From Acidobacteriota bacterium (GTDB lineage: Bacteria > Acidobacteriota > Vicinamibacteria > Vicinamibacterales > CAVVIG01): a DNA stretch of 63,322 nt. Position 1 is the stretch's first letter, and every line of letters begins with the position of its first letter. The notes beneath the pieces are model-generated. The model saw nothing but the letters and a program-made list of their open reading frames with translations, did not search any database and was not told the origin of the DNA. The stretch covers positions 1 to 63,322 of the forward strand of contig JADZED010000021.1 of the NCBI GenBank assembly GCA_020850715.1, read 5' to 3'. Position numbers and translations under genes: made by a program. Below, one piece after another: positions 1 to 7,954 of this stretch.

Positions 1-218
1 CCGGGTTTGGGTCGCCAGGGGCGATCGCCGTGCGGGCGGTCGCCGCCGGGTTTGGGCCGCCAGGGACGATCGCCGTGCGGGCGGTCGCCGCCGGGTTTGG
101 GTCGCCAGGGGCGATCGCCGTGCGGGCGGTCGCCGCCGGGTTTGGGTCGCCAGGGGCGATCGCCGGGCGGGCGGTCGCCGCCGGGTTTGGGCCGCCAGGG
201 GCGATCGCCGTGCGGGCG
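1..218. repeat. 45-bp tandem repeat, about 4.8 copies
   Basis: Unit boundaries fall at 1, 46, 91, 136 and 181. Units differ at only a few bases (for example gtcgccagg versus gccgccagg, and cgtgcggg versus cgggcggg). The period is a multiple of three and is read in-frame on the minus strand as a 15-residue Pro/Arg-rich repeat. The array probably continues left of the window. Confidence 0.95.
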
Positions 219-713
219 ATGATCGTCGAGCTTCGGCTGCCACGGCCGATCTCGATGCGGTTTGTCGCTGGAGGACCTGTCGGGCCGGGGCCGATCGTCA
301 CGCGGCGACCCTTCGGTCTGCCTGTTGCTCCAGGGACGATCGCCCTGCGACCTCTTGTTCCACGTCTGATCTCGCTTCTTCTTCCTGTTGAAGCGATCCC
401 GGGGATCGCGGTGCTCGCCGCCGGGCCGCCAGTCGCGTCCTCGCGCGCCGGCTGCTGCGTCGTCACCGGCTCCGCCTCCCTCCGATTTCCTGCCGAAGAG
501 GGGCGCGCCGGCGCGCTTGCGCCGCTGGAAGTCGTCGTGCTCGGCCTGCGGCGTGTCCCACAGCCGCCCGCGCGCAAACCACTTCATCGCGGCGTCCGGG
601 TGCTTGCGCTGGAGCTGGTGCAGCGTGGGCAGCAGCTCCTCCCGCTCGCGCGCGCGGAACGCGGTCGGCCGGTCGTCGATCAGGATGGTCCAGAAGGCGT
701 GGCGTGGAGGCAT
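1..713 (-). CDS. Arg/Pro-rich conserved protein with 15-residue tandem repeats (C-terminus beyond window)
   Basis: This frame is open from an ATG at 713 to the window edge, giving at least 237 residues. The N-terminal ~70 residues form a compact domain (begins MPPRHAFWTILIDDRPTAF and contains a MKWFARGRLW block) that I recall from uncharacterised Acidobacteria-type proteins. Residues ~80-160 are charged and Arg-rich. From about residue 165 the protein is a tandem repeat of GDRPHGDRPWRPKPG, at least five copies and still running at the edge. The tail is strongly basic and predicted disordered, which would suit nucleic-acid or polyphosphate binding, but that is inference. Function is not known. 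It is divergent from the small coiled-coil ORF at 704-967. Confidence 0.7.
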   Translation of the reverse strand, partial: MPPRHAFWTILIDDRPTAFRAREREELLPTLHQLQRKHPDAAMKWFARGRLWDTPQAEHDDFQRRKRAGAPLFGRKSEGGGAGDDAAAGARGRDWRPGGEHRDPRDRFNRKKKRDQTWNKRSQGDRPWSNRQTEGSPRDDRPRPDRSSSDKPHRDRPWQPKLDDHRPHGDRPWRPKPGGDRPPGDRPWRPKPGGDRPHGDRPWRPKPGGDRPHGDRPWRPKPGGDRPHGDRPWRPKP

Positions 714-967
714 GCTTCATTGTCGCAGCAATTGGCCGCGCAGCGCGGCCGGCCGGTGTCGAAAACTGCCGTGCGCGGCGACAGCCTCCCCGACTTATCT
801 GGCGAGACGGGCTCGAACAGCGCATTGATCGCCGCTTCGACGCCATCGACCGGCGGCTCGATGGCCTCGACGAGAAGATGACGCGGTACTTTGTCTGGAT
901 CGTCGGCGTCCGGATCACGACGCTCGCCGCGGTCGTCACCGCATTCGCCAGCCTGCTCAATCGCTGA
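704..967 (+). CDS. small coiled-coil plus membrane-anchor protein, possibly degenerate
   Basis: The C-terminal ~50 residues (EQRIDRRFDAIDRRLDGLDEKMTRYFVW, then a hydrophobic segment ending in ASLLNR) have the shape of a small protein family: heptad-like RxDxRFDAxD repeats followed by one transmembrane helix. The only start in frame is a GTG at 704 inside the 5' end of the divergent gene, and the first ~35 residues look unlike coding sequence. The gene may therefore be a fragment or use a non-standard start. It ends 52 bp before the GDP-fucose synthase start. Function unknown. Confidence 0.4.
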   Translation: MEACFIVAAIGRAARPAGVENCRARRQPPRLIWRDGLEQRIDRRFDAIDRRLDGLDEKMTRYFVWIVGVRITTLAAVVTAFASLLNR

Positions 968-1019
968 ACGCCCCGGATTCCGTGGATTCACCTCGGTGAA
1001 TGCGGCATACTACCGCCGC

Positions 1020-1961
1020 ATGGACGCTGGCGATCGGATCTTCGTCGCAGGCCACCGCGGCCTTGTCGGCTCGGCGATCATGCGCCGCCTGCACGCGGGT
1101 GGCTTCACGAACCTGCTCACGGCCACGCGCGAGCAGCTCGATCTGCGCGACCAGGCGGCGGTCACCTACTGGTTCCGCGCGAACCGGCCGGAATTCGTGA
1201 TTCTCGCCGCGGGCACGGTCGGCGGCATTGTCGCGAACTCGACGCGCCCGGCCGAATTCATCTACGACAACATGCTGATTCACGCCACCGTGGTGCACGC
1301 CGCTCACGTCTACGGCGCCAAGAAGCTGCTGTATCTCGGGAGCTCCTGCATCTACCCGCGCGCGGCGCCGCAGCCGATGCCGGAGGAGGCGCTGCTCACG
1401 GGACCGCTCGAACCCACCAACGAGGCGTACGCGATTGCGAAGATCGCCGGCATCAAGCTGTGCGAGTCGTACCGCCGGCAGTACGGCTGCAACTTCATCT
1501 CGGCGATGCCGACCAATCTGTACGGGCCGAACGACAATTTCGATCTGCGCGGATCGCACGTCGTGCCGGCGCTGATGCGAAAGCTCCACGAAGCGAAGCT
1601 GAGCGGGGCTCCGCGCGTGGCCGTCTGGGGCACCGGCACGCCGCGGCGCGAGCTCCTGCACGTCGACGATCTCGCCGATGCGTGCGTGTTCCTGATGGAG
1701 CGTTACGACGAGGCGCGGCACATCAACGTCGGCACGGGCGAGGATCTCAGCATTCGCGAGCTCGCCGGTCTCATGAAAGCGATCGTCTACCCGCGGGCGC
1801 AGCTCGAATTCGACCCGACCAAGCCCGACGGCATGGAGAGAAAGCTCCTCGACGTGCGGCGCCTGCACGCGCTGGGATGGCGGCATCGCGTGAACCTGCA
1901 CGAGGGACTCGAAGCGACCTACGCCTGGTTCGTGGACAACTACGCGGCGGCGCGAGTCTGA
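1020..1961 (+). CDS. fcl: GDP-L-fucose synthase (GDP-4-keto-6-deoxy-mannose epimerase/reductase)
   Basis: A 313-residue extended SDR enzyme. It would convert GDP-4-keto-6-deoxy-D-mannose to GDP-L-fucose in the cytoplasm with NADPH. Visible features are the GHRGLVGSAI nucleotide-binding turn at residues ~10-18, a SSCIYPR block with the catalytic Ser, the YAIAK (YxxxK) catalytic pair, and a NLYGPNDNFD segment typical of the family. Length matches the family (~310-320). The ATG at 1020 is chosen because the open frame upstream (from 891) does not resemble the family N-terminus. No GDP-mannose 4,6-dehydratase neighbour is present. It may feed the glycan island further along, which is inference. 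Confidence 0.93.
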   Translation: MDAGDRIFVAGHRGLVGSAIMRRLHAGGFTNLLTATREQLDLRDQAAVTYWFRANRPEFVILAAGTVGGIVANSTRPAEFIYDNMLIHATVVHAAHVYGAKKLLYLGSSCIYPRAAPQPMPEEALLTGPLEPTNEAYAIAKIAGIKLCESYRRQYGCNFISAMPTNLYGPNDNFDLRGSHVVPALMRKLHEAKLSGAPRVAVWGTGTPRRELLHVDDLADACVFLMERYDEARHINVGTGEDLSIRELAGLMKAIVYPRAQLEFDPTKPDGMERKLLDVRRLHALGWRHRVNLHEGLEATYAWFVDNYAAARV

Positions 1962-2008
1962 CGCGCGCCGCCACGCCCCTCGCCCCGGTGCGGACCTGAA
2001 GGGCTGCC

Positions 2009-3535
2009 CTACGGCCGCCGATTCAACCGCTTCAGCTTCTCGACCAGCGTCGTGCGCTTGAGATTCAGCAGCCGGGCCGCCCGCCCCTTGTTCCCGTTCG
2101 TCCGCTCGAGGGAGCGCTCGATCAGCTCACGCTCGATCGTCGCGATGTAGGACTCGAGATCGACGCCCGATGCGGGGAGGGCGATCGTGCCGGGCGCCGC
2201 CGGCTCGTCGGCCTGCTGGATTTCGGCCGGCAGATCGGTGACATCGATCTGGGAGCGTCCCGCACTGAAGGCGAGCGCGCGCTCGATGGCGTTCTCGAGC
2301 TGACGGATGTTGCCGGGCCAGGGATACGCCATCAGTCGGCGCATCGCCTCCTGCGACAGGGTCGTTGCGGGGCGCGAGTCGGCGGCCGCGGGCCTGGGAG
2401 TGCGCTCGTCGGAGGCGCCGGGCCGGACGGCCCGGGCGGCGTCCGGCGCCGGCGCGGACGGTTCGCGCGCAGGACCGCCGTGCGGCGCCGGCGGCCGCCC
2501 GGCGCGCCCGTCGGGCCGCGGCGGCTTCGTGAGCTTCGCCAGGAAGTGCTGCACGAGCAGCGGAATATCGTCCTTGCGCTCGCGCAGCGGCGGCAGCTCG
2601 ATCGGGATCACGTTGAGGCGGTAGTACAGATCCTCGCGGAAGCCGCCTTCGGCCACCATCCGACCGAGATCGCTGTTGGTCGCGGCGATCACGCGCACGT
2701 CGACGCGCGTGGTATGGGAATCGCCGACGCGCTCGAATTCGCGCTCCTGGAGCGCGCGCAGCAACTTCATCTGAAGCGCCACGCTCATCGTGCCAACCTC
2801 GTCGAGGAAGAGCGTGCCCCGATGCGCCTGTTCGAAGCGGCCGGCGCGGCTGCCGACCGCGCCGGTAAAGGCGCCGCGCACGTGGCCGAACAGCTCTGCT
2901 TCGAGCAGCGTCTCGGGGATCGCGCTGCAGTTCAGCGCGACGAAGCGATGCATCCGGCGCGGGCCATTGTGGTGGATCGCCCGCGCCACCACCTCCTTGC
3001 CCGTGCCGGTCTCGCCGGTGATGAGAATGGTGCTGCTGGTCGGCGCAACCGTCTCGAGGAGCTGGAAGAGCCGCGCCATCGACCGGCTCCTGCCGACAAT
3101 CCCCTCGAATCGATAGCGCTCCTCGAGCTGGGCGCGCAGGTAGGCGTTCTCCGACTTCAACTGCCGCTGCTCGATGGCGGACCCGAGCGCCAGCAGCAGT
3201 TCGTCGATCTGGAAGGGCTTGCTCACGAAGTCCCACGCGCCGCGTTTGATCGCTTCGACGGCGTCCTTCACCGTGCCGTAGCCGGTCACGACGATCGCGA
3301 TGATCTCGGGATACCGCGCGACCGCCGCCTCGACGACGGCGGAGCCATCCATTCCCGGGAGCCGCAGATCGGTGACGATGATGTCGAACGCGAAATCGGC
3401 GAGCCGGGCCAGCGCCTCCTCGCCGGAGCCCGCTTCCTGCACCTCGTAGCCCCGGTCGGTCAGCTGGGCGGCAATGGCCTGTCTCAACGCCGTCTCGTCT
3501 TCGACGATGAGCAGATGTTTTGCGATATCAGGCAC
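2009..3535 (-). CDS. sigma-54-dependent response regulator, NtrC family
   Basis: 508 residues: a receiver domain (1-~120, phospho-acceptor Asp56 in IIVTDLRLPGMDG, Lys in SKPF), an AAA+ domain (~145-425, Walker A GETGTGKE, sigma-54 contact loop GAFTGA), and a C-terminal Fis-type HTH (~475-505, NKGRAARLLNLKRTTL). It would activate RNA polymerase-sigma-54 when phosphorylated. It carries an unusual Pro/Arg/Ala-rich insertion at residues ~334-390, just before the helix leading into the PWPGNIRQLE sensor-II region. It could be the flagellar regulator (FleQ/FlrC-like role) given fliA close by and a -24/-12 site before fliD, or the partner of either hybrid kinase nearby. Target not provable here. Confidence 0.92.
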   Translation of the reverse strand: MPDIAKHLLIVEDETALRQAIAAQLTDRGYEVQEAGSGEEALARLADFAFDIIVTDLRLPGMDGSAVVEAAVARYPEIIAIVVTGYGTVKDAVEAIKRGAWDFVSKPFQIDELLLALGSAIEQRQLKSENAYLRAQLEERYRFEGIVGRSRSMARLFQLLETVAPTSSTILITGETGTGKEVVARAIHHNGPRRMHRFVALNCSAIPETLLEAELFGHVRGAFTGAVGSRAGRFEQAHRGTLFLDEVGTMSVALQMKLLRALQEREFERVGDSHTTRVDVRVIAATNSDLGRMVAEGGFREDLYYRLNVIPIELPPLRERKDDIPLLVQHFLAKLTKPPRPDGRAGRPPAPHGGPAREPSAPAPDAARAVRPGASDERTPRPAAADSRPATTLSQEAMRRLMAYPWPGNIRQLENAIERALAFSAGRSQIDVTDLPAEIQQADEPAAPGTIALPASGVDLESYIATIERELIERSLERTNGNKGRAARLLNLKRTTLVEKLKRLNRRP

Positions 3536-3577
3536 TTGGAAAGCGCCAAGAGTTTGACATATGGTTGAGGCTGCAGG

Positions 3578-3743
3578 CTAGTGTCCTGTCCCAGTGGTTC
3601 GCGACACCATTCGCGGGCGGCGCATCCCCGCTGGCGGCGTTGCTCGTCGCTCAGATATCCCCAATATCCTCACTCCTCGCGCCTGGCCATCGGGGCGCGG
3701 CGCTCCGCGACTTATGCCACGATCCACTGGGACGGGACACTAG
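3578..3743. repeat. MITE-like element with 20-bp terminal inverted repeats
   Basis: The left end CTAGTGTCCTGTCCCAGTGG (3578-3597) is matched by its inverted complement at 3724-3743 with one mismatch. The 166-bp body carries no ORF worth calling. An identical body (105 bp, 3598-3702) with the same left end (one base different) recurs at 63198-63322. The terminal CTAGTGTCC is shared with the element at 10227. This is a non-autonomous dispersed repeat; the mobilising enzyme is not in the window. Confidence 0.85.
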
Positions 3744-3854
3744 GGGGTGGGGCGGCGGCCGCTCCCCGGCACGACGCCGCCTCCAGCCCCAGCCCCCTGC
3801 CTATTGCCCCCCGCGAGACGCTCCGATACGTCTTTCACGGAGGCAAGCAGCCAA

Positions 3855-4070
3855 GTGGAACGAAAAACGATTTCGATCATGAAGGCCTGTGAGCTCGTCG
3901 GGGTCAGCCGACGCACCATCTACAACTGGCTCTCGAGCGGCAAGATCGAGTACGTGCGGACCGCGGGCGGATCGGTGCGCATCTTCGTCGATACGCTGTG
4001 GCGCGATCCGAACGACAGCCACCGCCCCGCCGTCCAGTCGATGTGGCAGGCCGAAAGCAAGCAGGCGTGA
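3855..4070 (+). CDS. excisionase/MerR-type helix-turn-helix DNA-binding protein
   Basis: A 71-residue protein of the small winged-HTH (excisionase/BldC) type. The core MKACELVGVSRRTIYNWLSSGK is the helix-turn-helix, followed by the wing EYVRTAGGSVRIF. A GTG start at 3855 is chosen: it gives the familiar VERKTISIMKACELV N-terminus and has a CGGAGG ribosome-binding site at 3838-3843. The open frame extending further up is Pro-rich and unlike the family. It overlaps the next gene by GTGA (4067-4070), so the two are co-translated. It may regulate transcription of local motility or signalling genes; target unknown. Confidence 0.85.
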   Translation: MERKTISIMKACELVGVSRRTIYNWLSSGKIEYVRTAGGSVRIFVDTLWRDPNDSHRPAVQSMWQAESKQA

Positions 4071-4324
4071 TATCGGGTGCTCCGAGCGTCGAGCAACTGC
4101 TCGCCAGGGCCGCCATGGACGAATCGCCCGAGCTGCGCGCGCTGTTTCACCGTTTGAACAACCAGCTCGGGATCATCCTCGCCCACGCGGAACTGCTCGA
4201 GGCCAAGGCGCCAGACGACGTGCACCGGGCGCGCGCCGGGCAGGTCGTGGCCGGCGCCCTCGAGGCCATGCGCACCGCGAAAGAGATCCGCCAGCGCGCC
4301 ACAAACGCGTCCGAACCGTCGTAA
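4067..4324 (+). CDS. mini histidine-kinase-like (HisKA-type) protein
   Basis: An 85-residue protein whose central segment FHRLNNQLGIILAHAELLE resembles the dimerisation/phospho-acceptor helix of histidine kinases (H-x2-N-N-x2-G), continuing as a second helix to about residue 75. There is no ATP-binding domain. It could accept or relay phosphate or form heterodimers with a full kinase; this is inference. The GTG start overlaps the stop of the HTH gene (GTGA), so the HTH and HisKA-like proteins form a coupled pair. An alternative start is ATG at 4115. Confidence 0.65.
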   Translation: MISGAPSVEQLLARAAMDESPELRALFHRLNNQLGIILAHAELLEAKAPDDVHRARAGQVVAGALEAMRTAKEIRQRATNASEPS

Positions 4325-4610
4325 CGGCGACGCGACGGCGCTCCCCTCGCCCTCTCCCAATCAATCGAAATTGTAAGTACGCGGTCAATTCGTTGACAGT
4401 TCGACATCTCAAAAGCGTCAACGACTTGGCGATCTGCACGCTTCGACGCAGGCAAGCCCCGTTCCGGAACATACGAACATCTCGCTGATAACAAGCGACT
4501 TAGTCGCTGATATCGGCGGATCGTTGGCGCGAGCCTCAGCTATTGGTACCAGGGTTGCGACACGGCGCACCCGTCGGAAGCGCTGAGCAGCTTCCCAGGA
4601 GAGACCAAAG
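4325..4610. promoter_or_regulatory. upstream region of fliA, with direct repeat and weak -24/-12 site
   Basis: This 286-bp gap is less GC-rich than its surroundings. It contains a 9-bp direct repeat TCGCTGATA at 4482-4490 and 4504-4512 (22-bp period, two helical turns), a possible operator. A weak sigma-54-like match (TTGG-N10 centre-GC at 4426-4441, TTGGCGATCTGCACGC) has correct GG/GC spacing but a poor -12 box. No terminator hairpin or RNA gene was recognised. Confidence 0.35.
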
Positions 4611-5540
4611 ATGCGCGCCCATCCAGTCGCCCCGAGCACCAACCGACGCATTGTCGCCAGCCTGCCCTTCGTCGAGGCGCTCGCGCGGCGGATGGCTTCG
4701 TCGATGCCGAACTCGATCGACATCGGCGATCTGGTACAGGACGGCGTGCTGGGGCTGATCGACGCGGCCAACCGGTTCGACGAGAGCCGCAACATCAAGT
4801 TCGAGACGTTCGCGGAGCGCCGCGTGCGCGGGGCGATGATCGATGCGCTCCGCAAGGACGCCTGGCCTCGCGGCGTCCGCCGGCAGCGGCGCGAGCTGGA
4901 TGCGGCGCGCGAGGCGCTGCGGCGCGAACTGGGGCACGAGCCGTCGATGGCCGACCTGGCTGCGCGGGTCGGCTCGGACGAGAAGCGCTTGAGCCGGACG
5001 ATCGTCCGCATCAACACGATCGAAGCGACCTCGCCGCTCGCCACCGGCGAGCACCTCGACGAGAGCTCGCTGCCGGCCGCGCTGGTGCCCTCGGAGCCCG
5101 AATCGCCCGATCACGCCTACCAACGGCGCGAGACGCGGGAGCGGATCCGGGTGGCGATCCAGTCGCTGCCGTGGCGCGAGCAGAAGGTGATTGGGTTGTA
5201 CTACTACGGCGAGGTCACGATGCGCCAGATCGGCGCCGAGATTGGCGTCAACGAGTCGCGCGTATCGCAACTGCACGCGCGGGCGATTCGACGCCTGCGT
5301 GACGCGCTCGGCGACATCGCGCCCGCGCAGGCGGTCGCCGAGCTGAAGGGCGCGCTCGTGGAATTCGCCAGCAAGAAGCCGGCGATGGCGAAAGCCTCGC
5401 TGAGGCCGGCAGCGGCGGCACGGCCGGCGGATGCGGCGACGCGCGCCGTCGTCCTGGCCTACACGCCGGCGAAGAAGGCGGCGGCGAAGGTGCCGCTGCG
5501 CGTCGCGCGGACGCGCCACGCGGTGGCTGCGGCGAGATAG
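4611..5540 (+). CDS. fliA: RNA polymerase sigma factor FliA (sigma-28)
   Basis: A 309-residue sigma-70 family protein of the FliA/WhiG type. Region 2 (~20-110) holds DIGDLVQDGVLGLIDAANRFD and the flagellar-sigma signature RRVRGAMIDALRKDAWPRGVRR. Region 3 covers ~115-190. Region 4 with HTH TMRQIGAEIGVNESRVSQLH sits at ~210-235. After residue ~245 there is an extra Ala/Lys/Arg-rich tail of ~65 residues, longer than typical FliA. The ATG has a good ribosome-binding site (AGGAGA at 4597-4602). It would direct late flagellar genes; matching promoters are found at 49182, 24745 and 27263 in this window, and its antagonist FlgM is at 56057-56353. Confidence 0.95.
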   Translation: MRAHPVAPSTNRRIVASLPFVEALARRMASSMPNSIDIGDLVQDGVLGLIDAANRFDESRNIKFETFAERRVRGAMIDALRKDAWPRGVRRQRRELDAAREALRRELGHEPSMADLAARVGSDEKRLSRTIVRINTIEATSPLATGEHLDESSLPAALVPSEPESPDHAYQRRETRERIRVAIQSLPWREQKVIGLYYYGEVTMRQIGAEIGVNESRVSQLHARAIRRLRDALGDIAPAQAVAELKGALVEFASKKPAMAKASLRPAAAARPADAATRAVVLAYTPAKKAAAKVPLRVARTRHAVAAAR

Positions 5541-5730
5541 ACCGAGCTGCGGCGCGGCGGGCGTGGTGCGCAACGCGACGGCGCCCGCATGCGCCAGGCC
5601 GGTCCCGCACCGCGCCTGCCCTGCTCGGGAGCCTGCGCGACATCCGCGCTTCGCTGTTCCGGCCTGTCGCTCCGGCCGGTCGCTGGTTGCCGTCTTCCCG
5701 TGTGCTCTTCCAGCCCTACCGGCCACCCGC

Positions 5731-7269
5731 TCATGCGGTCGCCTCTCTCACCATCCGCAGCAGGTCGCCCAGGCGAAACGGCTTGCCAAGCCAGCGGCAG
5801 CCGCTTTCGGCCAGGAACTTTTCGGCGTCGGTGCCGGCCATGTCGCCGGTCACGAAGATGACGCGTCTGGACAGGCCCGGCGCGGTGCTCTCCAGGCGCT
5901 GAAAGAACGAGACGCCGTCGAGCCGCGGCATCTTCAGATCGCACAACACCAGATCGAAGCGGTCCGCCGCCACTTTCGCGAGCGCGTCCTCGCCATCGGC
6001 CGCGTGCTGCACGAGGTAGCCGGCGTCGCGCAGCGCTTCGATGACCGCGGTTGCCAGCGCCACCTCGTCTTCGACGACGAGGATCGTCGCGCCGGCCTGC
6101 GTCCGGGCGGCGTCGGGCGCCGGGGCGCGGGGCGCGGGCACCGGCGGCAGCGCCGCGCCGGTCACCGGCAGTTCCACGTAGAACGATGCGCCGCCGCCGT
6201 CGCGCGACTCCAGCCGGATCCGCCCGCCGTGCTCCTGCACGATGGCGTAGGCGACGGTGAGCCCGAGGCCGGTGCCTTTTCCGACTTCCTTCGTCGTGAA
6301 GAACGGATCGAAGATCTTCGGCTGCAGTTCGTCCGGCACGCCGGGGCCATTGTCGTTGATCTCGAGGACCACGCATTCCTGTCCGGCGTCGTGCCAGGTG
6401 CGCACGACGAGCACGCCGCGGCCGTTGACCGAGAGCATCGCCTGCTCCGCGTTGATGATCAGGTTGAGCAGCACCTGCTGCAGCTGGTGGCCGTCGGCGA
6501 AGACCGGCGGGAGGCCGGCGGCGAGCGCGTCGATCACGCCGATGTTCGTGAGTCGCTGTTCGTAGGCACGCAGGGCGAGCGTCTCGCGCACCACGTGGTT
6601 CACGTCGACCATCGCGCGCGTCGTCTGGCGCTTGCGGGCGAACGTCAGCAGGTTGCGGACGATGCGGGCCGCGCGCTCGGATTCGCCGAGGATCGTCTCG
6701 AGCCCGCGGCGCACCGGATCGTCGAGACCGGGGCGCTCCGACAGCCGTTCGGCCCAGCTCAGGATCGTCGCAAGCGGATTGTTGAGCTCGTGGGCCACGC
6801 CCGAAATGGTCTGCCCCAGCGCGGCCATCTTCTCGGCCTGCAGGAACTGGTGGTAGATGTCGCGCCGTTCGTCGTCGAGCTTCTTGCGCTCGCTGACGTC
6901 GCGCACGAGCGCCTCGAGCCGCATGGCGCCGTCGGGCGCGGGCGGATCGGCGCGCGCGGTGATCTCCACCCAGAACGCGCTGCCGTCGGCCCGGCGCAGC
7001 CGCAGCAGGTAGTCGGTGACGGCGCCGTCTGCCGAAAGCCGCCCGAGCAGCGCGGCGCGTCCCTGGGGATCGACGAAACGATCGGGATCGAAGGGGCGGA
7101 CGGCGGCTTCGGAGGATTCGGCTGCGGCGCCGAACATCAGCTTCAGATGAGGGTTGGCGGCGATCGTCGTGCTCGACTCGGGTCCGACGATCCCGATGTA
7201 GACGCCTTCCTGCACGGCTTCGAAGAGCCGTGCGAAAGGGTCGTCCCGGAGATTCATCGGCGACATCAT
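5731..7269 (-). CDS. PAS-histidine kinase-receiver hybrid sensor
   Basis: About 512 residues with no membrane segment, so cytoplasmic. Order: PAS domain (~5-135), HisKA with phospho-acceptor His in SGVAHELNNPLATILSW (~165), HATPase (~215-355, N box LNLIINAEQAM, G1 DNGPGVP, G2 GKGTGLGL), Pro/Ala linker, then a receiver domain (~385-505) with phospho-acceptor Asp in LVLCDLKMPRLDG and KPF Lys. The PAS sensor with the C-terminal receiver points to an intramolecular phosphorelay. Starts at 7269, 7266 or 7257 are all possible; none has a strong ribosome-binding site. It is convergent with fliA across a 190-bp gap with no clear feature. Output partner not identified. Confidence 0.92.
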   Translation of the reverse strand: MMSPMNLRDDPFARLFEAVQEGVYIGIVGPESSTTIAANPHLKLMFGAAAESSEAAVRPFDPDRFVDPQGRAALLGRLSADGAVTDYLLRLRRADGSAFWVEITARADPPAPDGAMRLEALVRDVSERKKLDDERRDIYHQFLQAEKMAALGQTISGVAHELNNPLATILSWAERLSERPGLDDPVRRGLETILGESERAARIVRNLLTFARKRQTTRAMVDVNHVVRETLALRAYEQRLTNIGVIDALAAGLPPVFADGHQLQQVLLNLIINAEQAMLSVNGRGVLVVRTWHDAGQECVVLEINDNGPGVPDELQPKIFDPFFTTKEVGKGTGLGLTVAYAIVQEHGGRIRLESRDGGGASFYVELPVTGAALPPVPAPRAPAPDAARTQAGATILVVEDEVALATAVIEALRDAGYLVQHAADGEDALAKVAADRFDLVLCDLKMPRLDGVSFFQRLESTAPGLSRRVIFVTGDMAGTDAEKFLAESGCRWLGKPFRLGDLLRMVREATA

Positions 7270-7309
7270 AACAGTCGCCAGTTGGAGTCGCCGGGCGCCG
7301 GGTGCGCCC

Positions 7310-7894
7310 CTACTGCGGCGGGTCGGGCGTCGGCGTGTGGCTCGCCGCTCCCGCGTAGTCCTTCTCGACGGTCGCGCGGATCTCCGGGACCGACTTGCCT
7401 TCGGCAAACAACTGGCGCGCACGGGTGGCGACGTCGATGCAGACGGTGCACTCGGTGCCGTGCTCGTCCCATGCGACGACGTCGCCGTTGGCGGCGCGCT
7501 CGCGGACGAAACAGTCGTGATTGCCCTTGTGGCCGGCGGCCTCGCAGCCGCAGAAGCAGGGGACGTAGCTGAGCACCTCGGGATGCTCCGCGGCGAAGGT
7601 GTACGCCGCGCGAATCACGTCGGGCGGCCGCGGGGTGTACTCGGCCGGGATGTCGAGCGGCGGCAGCACCGCCTGTTCGTGCGGCTGCTGGTTTTGCGGC
7701 GGCACCGCCGCCGCCTGCGCGGCGACGGCATCCGGCTCGGTTCCCTGGCGCAGGAAGAACACGGCCGCGATCGCGGCGACGACCACGAGGATCAGCGCCG
7801 CCATACGGGGCGAGGAACGCTTCGCCTCCACCGGGCAGCGGGGCGCTCCCTGCTGCTGTTGCTTGGCTGAAGACTTTCGGCCCATGGCGGTCAT
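7310..7894 (-). CDS. membrane-anchored PCYCGC-family cysteine-motif protein
   Basis: 194 residues. Positions ~31-49 form an N-terminal signal-anchor (RMAALILVVVAAIAAVFFL), followed by a Pro/Gln-rich linker. The C-terminal domain (~90-170) has YVPCFCGCEAAGHKGNHDCF, the variant PCYCGC motif of a lipoprotein/membrane family seen in Gram-positives and some Acidobacteria, plus CTVCID further on. Six closely spaced cysteines suggest metal (copper or Fe-S) binding or redox function outside the membrane; the family has no firm biochemical role. The start could also be ATG at 7885. It is divergent from the DMT permease. Confidence 0.8.
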   Translation of the reverse strand: MTAMGRKSSAKQQQQGAPRCPVEAKRSSPRMAALILVVVAAIAAVFFLRQGTEPDAVAAQAAAVPPQNQQPHEQAVLPPLDIPAEYTPRPPDVIRAAYTFAAEHPEVLSYVPCFCGCEAAGHKGNHDCFVRERAANGDVVAWDEHGTECTVCIDVATRARQLFAEGKSVPEIRATVEKDYAGAASHTPTPDPPQ

Positions 7895-7900
7895 TCTACC

Positions 7901-7916
7901 GTGTCCCGGCCGCGTG
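7901..7916. repeat. solitary terminal-repeat fragment
   Basis: GTGTCCCGGCCGCGTG here is identical over 16 bp to the terminal inverted repeat of the element at 10227-10384. No matching partner was seen nearby, so it looks like a solo end or remnant between two divergent genes. Confidence 0.5.
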
Positions 7917-7954
7917 CGGTGTCGGGCCGTGTTGTACTACAGTTTCGCCGCCAC

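Noticed and set aside
1..218. 45-bp direct repeats read as a possible CRISPR array
   Set aside because: Units are contiguous without unique spacers and read in-frame as a protein repeat.
4393..4421. TTGACA at 4393-4398 as a sigma-70 -35 box before fliA
   Set aside because: No acceptable -10 box at 16-18 bp spacing (CGTCAA), so it was left out.
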